From contig JAYVSV010000012.1 in NCBI GenBank assembly GCA_043775015.1, positions 1 to 23,093 of the forward strand: DNA of 23,093 nucleotides. The letters are read 5' to 3'. Both the position numbers and the translations under genes were made by a program. The notes under the pieces are model-generated. The model saw nothing but the letters and a program-made list of their open reading frames with translations, had not been told where the DNA came from and ran no database searches. This stretch comes from CANJXF01 sp043775015. GTDB taxonomy: Bacteria > Verrucomicrobiota > Verrucomicrobiia > Limisphaerales > CANJXF01. Below, in pieces: positions 1-7,900 of this stretch (its first letter is position 1; the number at the start of each line of letters is the position of its first letter).

Positions 1-47
1 ATCGCTTCGCTCGCCCTCCTCAAAGACGGGACGTGCCGACAAGCAGA

Positions 48-86
48 GTCCTGGTTTGCTAACTACACGACTTGTCCTGGTTTGCT
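48..86. repeat. Short direct repeat, 13 nt, two copies
   Basis: The 13-mer GTCCTGGTTTGCT occurs at 48-60 and again at 74-86, 26 bp apart start to start. It lies just outside the REP-like inverted repeat in a stretch with no gene. It may be the edge of a degraded repeat element or simple local duplication; no function can be assigned. Confidence 0.45.
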
Positions 87-106
87 CGCCCCGCGACAGT
101 TGTATC

Positions 107-203
107 GGAGCGCGGCGCTGACGCCGCTTCAAGTTGGAATGTTTTTGTGCGCTCGCAACCCCACCTGAGGGTCGGCGATGAAGCGGCGTCAACGCCGCGC
201 TCC
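107..203. repeat. REP-like inverted repeat pair
   Basis: Two 25-nt arms at 107-131 and 179-203 are inverted copies with a single mismatch, separated by 47 nt. Each arm also contains its own short palindrome, GCGGCG and CGCCGC around a 4-nt loop, so the element can form either two small hairpins or one long stem. This nested arrangement resembles bacterial REP/BIME elements. It lies outside coding sequence, next to a decayed gene. Whether other copies exist in the genome cannot be seen here. The structure is read directly from the sequence; the REP assignment is inference. Confidence 0.7.
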
Positions 204-252
204 ATTCCAGATCCCGCATTTCAACCTCGGAGTTCGGGTTGAATTCGCTTGG

Positions 253-636
253 TCAACCCGACCTCTTCCCATACGTGCGCTCAGAACGGAAAAAAGTAGT
301 GATCACGATTTGCCGCAGGCCGCACTGCAAGGAAGCGGCCACGTTCTCCGCCACCTTGGCCATCACGTTTCCCCGAAAGGATTAAATAGAAAAATCAGCA
401 ACGGCTCATCCGGCATGGAGAATTCGGTGGCATCTGCCTCCTGCAGTTCGATCTGTTTGAGCGCCGGGCGGCGACGGGGACCGAAGCAGATTCTACTGCG
501 CGACGCGATTCAGTTTCGGGCGATACTCCACGTCGATGATTCGCTTGAAAGGGAAGCGGGATGCGAGCAGGAGCGATCGTCCTTTCCCGGATCCGAGATC
601 AACGAAGGTGAATTCAGCGTGATTGCGAACTAGCTC
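253..636 (-). pseudogene. Decayed class I SAM-dependent methyltransferase fragment
   Basis: Read on the minus strand from about 636 downward, one frame gives the SAM-binding motif I, FVDLGSGKGR (about 577-606), followed by a hydrophobic strand and an IIDVEY-like motif II. It then hits TAG at 493-495. Homologous-looking sequence resumes in a second frame (ELQEADATEFS, about 420-450, then a run ending LLIFLFNPFGE). It returns to the first frame around 366 (VMAKVAENV) and ends at TGA 253-255. Two compensating indels plus an internal stop, and the absence of any N-terminal part before the SAM motif, mark it as a remnant. Its 5' edge abuts and slightly overlaps the stop of the response regulator at 630, so the regulator operon may have been joined onto a truncated gene. 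The substrate is unknown. The frames are seen directly; the family call rests on the motif. Confidence 0.6.
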
Positions 637-1259
637 ACCAGCCCCTTTTGGATCGTGTAGTGCGTCAGCTCGGCGTTGTTCTTCAAGTCCATCTTCTGAA
701 GAATCCGCGCGCGATGCGTGCTGATCGTGGCGACGCTCAGGGAAAGTTCCTTGGCGATCTTGCTCACCGGTTTGCCGGAGGCAATCATTCGCAGCACTTG
801 GAATTCACGATCCGAAAGGCGTTCGTGGGGGGCTTTCCGCACGTCGATTGTCAGATAGGCAGCCATGCGCTCGGCGAGCGACGGGCTGATGTAGCGTCCA
901 CCGACGACGACTTTTCGGATGGCACCGGCGAGTTCCTCCCCGGCGCTTTCCTTCGTGAGATAACCGGCCGCGCCGGCTTTGAGCAGGCGCACAGCAAATT
1001 GATCCTCCGGATGCATGCTGAGGACGAGCACTGGCAGTTTCGGCCGCGAACGCTTGATCTCCTTCAACACTTCCAGTCCGCTGCGGCCGGGCATCGTGAT
1101 ATCGAGCACCACCACGTCCCATTTCTCCTTCCAGACGCGCTCCAGCGCCTCGGTGGCGTTCCGGGCCTCGCCAAAAGTGGCTCGCTTGAAATGGTCGGCG
1201 AGAATGAGTTTAAGACCTTGCCGCACGACGGCGTGGTCTTCGGTGATGAGAATTCTCAT
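630..1259 (-). CDS. NarL/FixJ-family response regulator
   Basis: This 209-residue protein has an N-terminal receiver domain (residues 1-120). It has the acidic pair E7/D8, phospho-acceptor D53 in VVLDITMPG, and the conserved Lys in the LTKES loop. A C-terminal LuxR-type helix-turn-helix begins near residue 148 (LSDREFQVL, then KIAKELSLSVATISTHRARI). It should be phosphorylated by the kinase encoded immediately upstream and bind DNA as a transcription factor. The start lies 50 bp inside the upstream kinase gene, so the two are almost certainly cotranscribed and coupled. It is the last gene of the glycosyltransferase operon. Its target genes are not evident; autoregulation of the operon, or control of the divergent synthetase cassette, are possibilities without direct evidence. 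Confidence 0.93.
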   Translation of the reverse strand: MRILITEDHAVVRQGLKLILADHFKRATFGEARNATEALERVWKEKWDVVVLDITMPGRSGLEVLKEIKRSRPKLPVLVLSMHPEDQFAVRLLKAGAAGYLTKESAGEELAGAIRKVVVGGRYISPSLAERMAAYLTIDVRKAPHERLSDREFQVLRMIASGKPVSKIAKELSLSVATISTHRARILQKMDLKNNAELTHYTIQKGLVS

Positions 1260-2358
1260 GGCGAGGTGATTTGCTCCGCGTTGACGCGGGCGTTTTTGGA
1301 ATGCGAACGGTCATCACGGTTCCTTTGCCGGACCGGCCCTCGATGGTCATGGTTCCGCCCAGCAATGCGGCGCGTTCGCTGACGCCCAGCAGGCCGATGG
1401 ATCGAGTGTTGTGGATTTCCGCTTCCGAAATGCCGCGTCCATTGTCCCGGACTTCCAGCGTCAGGTGGTTGGAGGTTTCGGTCAGGCGCACGTCCACCTT
1501 GGTGGCCTTGGCGTGGCGAATGACGTTGGTGAGCGCCTCCTGAAAAGATCGGAAAAACGCCGTGTTCAGATCTTGATTCCACACCTCCCCCTGAACCTCG
1601 GCCTTGACCGTGCAGACGATTCTAGTCTCGGCCTGGAACTTGTTGGCCTGCCATTCCAGCGCGGCGAGCAACCCGGCGGTGTCCAGCACTCCGGGACGAA
1701 GTTCCGTGGCGATGCGCCGGACGGCCTGAATGGTTTCGTCAATGTGCGCGGCCATCGTCTTCGTCTTCTCGCGGAGCGCGTTCGCGTTTTTGGGCAACCG
1801 CCGGGAAAGCCAGGTCAGTTGCAGTTTCAGGCCGGTCATGGACTGCCCAAGTTCATCGTGAACTTCCCGCGCGATGCGGATTTGCTCCTCCTCGCGGACG
1901 TGCTGCAAATAGACAGATAGCGCGCGGAGCTGCTCGCGGGACTGGCGGAGTTGTTCCTCTGTCCGCCGTCGCTCGGTTCGCTCGCCGGCTTCGCGCAAGG
2001 CTCGTTGCACCGACGGCACTAACCGCGACAGGCGATGTTTGAGAACGTAGTCAGTGGCGCCTTTCTCGAAAGTTTCAATGGCCACCTCTTCTCCGAGCGT
2101 GCCGGTAACAAAAATAAACGGAACGTCCGGGCATTTTTGCTGCGCGATTGCCAGCGCTTGGTGACCGTCAATCGAGGGCAGGGAGAAGTCTGAGAGGATC
2201 ACGTCGGGAGCAGATTCTTCGAGCCGGTGCATAAAACTGCGCTTGTTGTCCACGTGCTCGAGGACAAAACCAAGGCCGCCATTCCGCAGTGCCAGCCGGA
2301 CGAGATCAGCATCAGTGGCGTCGTCTTCCAGCAGTAAAATGCGAGGCTCCGGCTTCAT
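1210..2358 (-). CDS. Receiver-HisKA_3 hybrid sensor histidine kinase (NarX/DegS type)
   Basis: The protein is 382 residues from the chosen ATG at 2358. The frame is open further upstream to 2523, but the extra 55 residues are basic low-complexity sequence lying inside the preceding gene, so they are unlikely to be translated. Residues 5-125 form a CheY-like receiver with phospho-acceptor D57 (ILSDFSLP). A short helical linker follows, then a HisKA_3 dimerisation domain with the phosphorylatable H167 in REVHDELGQ, and a HATPase domain with DNGRGI and GLLGVSERA motifs. No membrane segment is present, so it is a cytoplasmic kinase that takes its input through the N-terminal receiver. It starts 22 bp after the upstream glycosyltransferase stop and overlaps the downstream NarL-type regulator by 50 bp, which is its probable partner. 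Confidence 0.92.
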   Translation of the reverse strand: MKPEPRILLLEDDATDADLVRLALRNGGLGFVLEHVDNKRSFMHRLEESAPDVILSDFSLPSIDGHQALAIAQQKCPDVPFIFVTGTLGEEVAIETFEKGATDYVLKHRLSRLVPSVQRALREAGERTERRRTEEQLRQSREQLRALSVYLQHVREEEQIRIAREVHDELGQSMTGLKLQLTWLSRRLPKNANALREKTKTMAAHIDETIQAVRRIATELRPGVLDTAGLLAALEWQANKFQAETRIVCTVKAEVQGEVWNQDLNTAFFRSFQEALTNVIRHAKATKVDVRLTETSNHLTLEVRDNGRGISEAEIHNTRSIGLLGVSERAALLGGTMTIEGRSGKGTVMTVRIPKTPASTRSKSPRHENSHHRRPRRRAARS

Positions 2359-2380
2359 ACGCGGTTGAATCTGGCGCTGC

Positions 2381-3583
2381 TCACGATGGTGCTGCCTCTC
2401 GAACTTTGGATTCGCCACGGACCTGGTTCCGGGCCGCCGCCTTTTTTTCCTGGTGGGCATCTGCATAAACGTCGAGCGTTTGCGCCGCAGTCCGTTGCCA
2501 GTCGAAGCTCCGCGCTTGCGCAAGGCCGGCGGCGCTCAGTTTCGCGCGCCAATCGGGGTCTGTCGCCAATCGGGCCAACTTGTTCTTCATGCCGGTGACG
2601 TCTTCAGGATCCATGAGTGCCGCCGCACCACCCACGATTTCGCCTAACGCCCCCCGCGTGGAGCACAGCACCGGACAACCACACGCCATCGCCTCCAGCG
2701 GCGGAAAGCCGAAACCTTCAAACAACGAGGGAAAGACCAAGACGCTCGCGGCGCGATACAACATCGGCAATGCGTCGTCCGCCACGAAACCAAGGCTGCG
2801 AATGTCGCGAGCCGCCGGTGAGCGCGCCATGGCCGCGTGAATCTCTGGCGCGCCATGCCAGTCGCTCCCGCCAAAAACCAGTTGCCAATCGGACCGTGTT
2901 TCGGCTTTGAACTGGTTGAAGGCTTCGATGAGTCGGACGTGATTCTTCCCAGGATGTTCCAAGCGGGCGATGTAGAGGAAAAAGGGGCGGTGCAAATCGT
3001 ATTGGTGCTGGACAAAACACCGAGCCTCAACCGAAGAACCTGGAGAAAAACGTTCGTGGTCTAATCCGTTGAGAACGACCGTCAGCCTCTCGGCGGGCAC
3101 CTTGAAAAATGTTAAAATATCCCGGCGGGTGTTCTCGCTCACGGCGATGATTCTATTCTGGCGATGGGCCAGTCGCCGCGCGACGACTCGTCCATAGAAC
3201 ATGCGTTTCCAGTCATATTTCCCGGCCAGCCGAAACGGCGCAAGATCGTGAATTGTGGCCACCAGCGCACAGGGTTGCCGCCAGAGCATCCGCCGGTAAC
3301 TCGGCACATGGAGCACGTCCAGTTGGTGCGCGCGCACCAGGCGAGGCAGGGTGGCTTGATGCCAGAGAATGTCTTTGATCGGCGGCCGAAAACGTTCGGA
3401 CACCGGAACAATTGTGACTTCCCGGCCCGCAAACTCGAAGAGCGGCAGATCCTCTTCCAGCACAAACAAGGTCAGGCGATGAGAGCGGCTGTCGCGCAGA
3501 AAAGCTTTTACCAGCGCGAACACGTACTGCGCCACGCCGCTCTTGCCGCGTTGAATGACGGAAGTGGATAAACCGATGTTCAT
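2381..3583 (-). CDS. GT4-family glycosyltransferase
   Basis: The 400-residue protein has a GT-B fold layout. Its N-terminal acceptor half carries an IHDLAPFR segment (residues 111-118) and IAVSENTRRDI (146-156). A hinge follows at LNGLDHERFSP, then a C-terminal nucleotide-sugar half with YIARLEHPGKNH and the EX7E motif (E289 to E297, in FEGFGFPPLE) followed by AMACGCPV. This is typical of retaining GT4 enzymes that build exopolysaccharide or lipid-linked glycans. The ATG at 3583 was chosen because it overlaps the upstream stop as ATGA. A longer reading to 3721 would only add sequence inside the WecG-STAS gene. No signal peptide or membrane helix is evident, so it probably acts at the cytoplasmic membrane face. 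Donor and acceptor sugars cannot be told. Confidence 0.93.
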   Translation of the reverse strand: MNIGLSTSVIQRGKSGVAQYVFALVKAFLRDSRSHRLTLFVLEEDLPLFEFAGREVTIVPVSERFRPPIKDILWHQATLPRLVRAHQLDVLHVPSYRRMLWRQPCALVATIHDLAPFRLAGKYDWKRMFYGRVVARRLAHRQNRIIAVSENTRRDILTFFKVPAERLTVVLNGLDHERFSPGSSVEARCFVQHQYDLHRPFFLYIARLEHPGKNHVRLIEAFNQFKAETRSDWQLVFGGSDWHGAPEIHAAMARSPAARDIRSLGFVADDALPMLYRAASVLVFPSLFEGFGFPPLEAMACGCPVLCSTRGALGEIVGGAAALMDPEDVTGMKNKLARLATDPDWRAKLSAAGLAQARSFDWQRTAAQTLDVYADAHQEKKAAARNQVRGESKVREAAPS

Positions 3584-4803
3584 ACTCCGATGGGCTGAGG
3601 ATTCTTTGCAATAGTCACGCGTAGCTTTGTCAGCGACTGGATTCTGAAATGATTCTCCAATCGCATCAGCCGCAATGTGCGGCGAACCGCCGCCGAGGGC
3701 GACCGCAAAACCAACTGCCAACCGGCGGCAACCAACTGTTTTTGCAGATGGATCAGCAGGGCCACGCCGGTGCTGTCCATGAACTTCACCCCGGCGAGCT
3801 CCAGCAGACAGTCACGATCAGCACCGGCTGCGCTGAGCCAAATCGCTGCTTCGCTTTCGATACTCGCCCGGTTCAAGCACTCCCCCACCCTGACGCCTTG
3901 CCAGGTCGGGTCAAAAACCACCACGGAACTTCGCGGCCCGCTAAGAGCCGAACCGGCCCGCAATGTCAACTGCCACCATTGCCGGAAAATGTCCCCGCTG
4001 AAATACCAGAGGTCGGTAGCGTAACGTTTGAAAAGGCGACGCGGCTCCTGACACAGCCGGTAAATCCATTCGACGCCTCCGCGCTGAATCCAAACCGGCG
4101 CCCGTTTGACGCGGCCCGCCAGAAAATCAATGGTCGCACCCACGCCAATCACAACCGGAACACCAAGCGCGAGGTAGTGCCTGGCAATCCATTTCTCCGC
4201 CTTGGGACAACCGAAGGCGACGAACAGCAAATCTGGTTCAGCGGCGCGTATCCGGCGGAAGATTTCGGCCTGATCAGTTTCAGTCAGCGGTCGGAACGGC
4301 GGGGAATAGTGGCTGATTTCCAATCCGGGAAATTGAGCGCGCATCTTGGCTACTGCTTGGGCTGCGGAATCCTCGGTCGCACCTAGACAAAACAACCGAT
4401 AGTTTTTCTTTGCTGCCACGCGGATGAGTTCCGGGACCAAGTCCGCGCCCGCGACCCGTTCCGGCAGTGGATTGCCCAACAGGCGCGAGGCCCAGACCAA
4501 CGGTGTGCCGTCGCACAGGACGAGCGATGCTTCGAGGAAAATGCGGCGCAATTCCTGGTCTGCTCTCGCTTGCACCAGAAAATCCACATTGGCGGTGACG
4601 ACATAGTGCGCCTCTCGCGAGGTCACCATGGCCTCAATGCGATTTACCGCTTCTCGCATGGTGACGTTATCAAATGCCACGCCAAGCAGCGCGATCGGTG
4701 CGGGTTGCGGCGAGGGTGATCCCGCAAAACTGTTTGGTTCATCCCGAATACCGTTCGGAGCCGCCAAAGTTTTAAGTTCTTCTGTAAGTCCATGTGCAAC
4801 CAT
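3580..4803 (-). CDS. WecG/TagA/CpsF glycosyltransferase fused to a C-terminal STAS domain
   Basis: The protein is 407 residues from ATG 4803. Residues 37-280 are a GT26 (WecG/TagA/CpsF) domain with TANVDFLVQA (70-79), DGTPLVWASRLLG (98-110), GADLVPEL, and the end motif GATIDFLAGRVKRAPVW followed by GGVEWIYRL. These enzymes transfer an N-acetyl-hexosaminyl-type sugar to an undecaprenyl-linked acceptor. Residues 292-407 are an additional domain with a SpoIIAA-like motif, FMDSTGVALL, in which S344 occupies the phosphorylatable position of anti-sigma-factor antagonists. Typical GT26 proteins of about 240 residues lack this part. The stop overlaps the ATG of the next gene (ATGA). It is the first gene of a four-gene minus-strand operon, transcribed away from the synthetase gene. 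A longer start at 4914 is open but would run through the intergenic inverted repeats. Confidence 0.9.
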   Translation of the reverse strand: MVAHGLTEELKTLAAPNGIRDEPNSFAGSPSPQPAPIALLGVAFDNVTMREAVNRIEAMVTSREAHYVVTANVDFLVQARADQELRRIFLEASLVLCDGTPLVWASRLLGNPLPERVAGADLVPELIRVAAKKNYRLFCLGATEDSAAQAVAKMRAQFPGLEISHYSPPFRPLTETDQAEIFRRIRAAEPDLLFVAFGCPKAEKWIARHYLALGVPVVIGVGATIDFLAGRVKRAPVWIQRGGVEWIYRLCQEPRRLFKRYATDLWYFSGDIFRQWWQLTLRAGSALSGPRSSVVVFDPTWQGVRVGECLNRASIESEAAIWLSAAGADRDCLLELAGVKFMDSTGVALLIHLQKQLVAAGWQLVLRSPSAAVRRTLRLMRLENHFRIQSLTKLRVTIAKNPQPIGV

Positions 4804-4844
4804 CCAGTAAGCTAATGTCAGTTTAGGTCGCCGTGATATGGGGT

Positions 4845-4916
4845 GTATGCCTGAGGTTGCGGGAGCCAGAAGATATGCGTTCGAGCGCAACTGGGGTCTT
4901 TGCCCCTCCGGCATAC
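4845..4916. promoter_or_regulatory. Nested inverted repeats in the divergent promoter region
   Basis: The 181 bp between the divergent starts at 4803 and 4985 holds an outer inverted repeat, GTATGCC (4845-4851) with GGCATAC (4910-4916). Enclosed in it are GTTGCG (4856-4861) with CGCAAC (4886-4891), and GGGG (4893-4896) with CCCC (4903-4906). Folded as RNA this would be a three-way junction in the synthetase leader; as DNA it could hold operator sites. The stems are short (7, 6 and 4 bp), so chance pairing is a real alternative. No convincing sigma-70 promoter or strong Shine-Dalgarno site was found for either gene. Confidence 0.25.
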
Positions 4917-4984
4917 GGTGTTCACCTACTACGTTGCAGTTCTGCCCGCGTGTAAGTTTTTTCCAGCTTGATGCTAACGCCGCA

Positions 4985-7900
4985 ATGAAAATTGAAATGA
5001 AAGCCGACGCTCAGGGGAGCGTTCTGGATGAGCCACACGTTCAATTGCACGTCGAGGAACTCACTCCCTGCCTCCAGGAAACGCGGGACAATCGCGCCGC
5101 GGCTGAAAACGCAGACGTATCTAAATTATTGTCCGCGCAGGAACGGCGGCAACTGCTCGTGGATTGGAACGCAACGCATCTCGATTATCCGCGTACAGCG
5201 ACGTTGATCCAATTGTTCGAGGCACAGGTCGCGCGCACGCCGGAGGCCACCGCCGTGATCGCAGGCGACAGCCGCCTGAGCTATCGCGAACTGAACGAGC
5301 GCGCCAACAAACTGGCGCATCACCTGGGGAACCTGGGTGTAGGCCCGGAAATTTTAGTGGGGCTTTGCCTGGAGCGTTCCGAGTGGATTCTCGTTGGCAT
5401 TTTGGGCATTCTCAAAGCGGGCGGAGCGTATGTTCCGATGGATCCCGCCTACCCCAAAGACCGGCTCGCGTTCATGCTCGACGACGCGAACGCGCCAGTG
5501 CTCGTGACTGAACAGCATTTGCTCGCGCATTTTCCGAGTGTCAGTAAAGCATCGACCCGCTGCGTCGTCCGCCTGGACGCCGACTGGAAGGACATCAAAA
5601 ATTGCAGTGTCAAAAATCTCTCCCTAAAAGCGATCGCAGACAATTTGGCTTATGTGATTTACACCTCCGGTTCAACGGGCAAGCCCAAGGGCGTCGCCAT
5701 CGAACATCGCGCACCGGTGGCTTTGATGTATTGGGCGAAGAAAGTTTTTTCATCGGATGAACTTTCCGGCGTGCTGGCCGCAACTTCGATGTGTTTCGAT
5801 CTCTCGATCTTTGAAATGTTCGTGCCCCTGAGTTGGGGCGGCACAGTAATTCTGGCCAAGAACGCAATGGCACTGGCGGACTTGCCAGCCGCTGGTGAGG
5901 TAACGCTGGTGAACACGGTTCCGTCCGCAATGCGCGAGTTGCTGCGCGTGAAAGGCGTTCCCGATTCGGTCCGGGTCGTGAACCTCGCGGGCGAACCGCT
6001 GGCCACCGTGTTGGTGGATCAAATCTACAGCGAAACGGCGGCGGCGAAAGTTTATGACCTGTATGGTCCGACAGAAACGACGACATATTCCACCGGTGGG
6101 CTTAGAAAAGCCGGTGAGACGGCTACCATCGGCCGTCCGCTGGCCAATGAGCAGGCTTACGTGCTCGATGCATCCTTGCAGCCCGCTCCCATCGGTGTGC
6201 CCGGCGAACTCTACATCGGTGGCGACGGACTGGCGCGGGGTTATCTGCATCGACCGGAGTTAACGGCGGAGAAATTTATTCCCAATCCATTCCGTAACGG
6301 TGACGCGGTGGAGCGTCTCTACCGGACCGGCGACCTCGCGCGTTGGCGTGCGGACGGAAACTTGGAGTTTCTGGGACGCCTGGATCATCAGGTCAAAATC
6401 CGCGGCTTCCGGATTGAGCTGGGCGAGGTGGAAGCCGCCTTGCGCCTTCATCCCCAAGTGTCTGAGGCCGTCATCATCGCACATGATCCCCAGGCCGGCG
6501 ACAAACGGCTCGCAGCCTACGTCGTCGCCCGCTTTGGACAACGACTCCAGGCCGGTGACCTTCGGCAGTTTTTGAGGGAGCGATTGCCCGAGCACATGGT
6601 GCCTTCGGATTTTGTTTTCCTCGACGCGTTGCCGCTCACGCCGAACGGCAAGCTGGATCGAAAAGCTCTTCCCTCGGTCGAGGTGAATCGGGCGACGGTG
6701 TCGGGCGAGTTCGTAGCCCCGCGAACGCCGGCCGAAGCAACTGTCGCTGGAATCTGGTGCGAAGTGCTGGGACTTAAACAAGTCGGCATTCAAGACAGCT
6801 TTTTTGAACTCGGCGGAGATTCGCTGCTGGCGATCCAGGTCGTGTCCCGGTTGCGAGAGACGTTTCGGGTTGAGGTGCCGCTGACCGGGTTGTTCGAAGC
6901 GTCCACCGTGGCTGCACTGGCCGAAGGTCTGACGACGGCGCGTTGGGGTGTGGGGCGATCGCCTGCACCGACGTTAGCACCCGCGCTGCGTGAGGAGCAT
7001 CTTCCGCTTTCCTTTTCTCAACAAAGTCTCTGGTTCATTGATCAATTAGAGCCAGGCAGTTTTGCCTACAATGTTCCTGCCGCAGTTGTCTTGGAAGGAT
7101 TGCTTGACGTGGGCGTGCTGCAGGAATGCCTCAATGCAATTCGCAGCCGTCATGAAATTTTGCGCACGACATTCACGTCGATGGATGGGGAACCCGCTCA
7201 GGTGGTTTCGTTGGATTCAACTTTGGCGCTGTCGTCGGTGAACCTGCGAGAGCTTGCTTCGGCGGAAAGGGCAATTCAGACGCAACAGATGATCTCGGCG
7301 GAAGCACAACGCCCATTTGATCTGGCCCGCGGCCCGCTGATTCGCTGCACCTTGCTGCGGTTGGAGGAGCGAAAACAGGTTCTGGTGGTGGTCATGCATC
7401 ACACTGTTTCGGATGGCTGGTCAATCACGATTTTTTTCCGCGAACTGGCGGCGTTGTATGCGGCGAGAATTGACGGCCAGGCTGAGGACCTTCCGAAATT
7501 ACCCATCCAGTATGCCGACTACGCCATCTGGCAACGCGGCTGGTTGCGGGGAGAAGTTCTGGAAAAGCACCTCGACTACTGGAGGAAAAAGCTTGCCAGC
7601 GCTCCCGCTTCGCTGAGTTTGCCCGCCGATCATCCTGGCGCAGTGACATCGGCCCCGCGTGGCGCGCATCATTTGGTGGCGCTCTCTCAACCGGTGGTCG
7701 AATCGTTGCAGGGCCTGAATCGTCGGCAGGGAACAACTTCATTCATGACGCTGCTTGCGGCGCTGGCGATCGTGCTCAGTAAATGGACCCGGCAGTCCGA
7801 CTTGGTTGTCGGCACCGTGGCCGCAGGCCGGACCCGGAGAGAGGTTGAGAACCTGGTTGGCTGCTTCATGAATTTCCTGTCTTTGCGGCTGAACTTTGCT

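Noticed and set aside
178..633. Plus-strand open frame of 151 codons
   Set aside because: It runs through one arm of the REP-like repeat and antisense to the methyltransferase remnant; composition is not protein-like and no motif is visible.
2359..2523. Upstream extension of the hybrid kinase to 2523
   Set aside because: The extra 55 residues are Arg/Lys-rich and lie inside the glycosyltransferase gene; the receiver domain starts naturally after ATG 2358.
4856..4891. Integron attC site
   Set aside because: GTTGCG/CGCAAC superficially resembles the core sites, but the GTTRRRY/RYYYAAC pattern is not met and no integrase or cassette array is present.
4838..4984. Upstream extension of the synthetase to ATG 4838
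   Set aside because: The added 49 residues do not resemble NRPS sequence and overlap nested inverted repeats; ATG 4985 begins just before the recognisable C-A linker.
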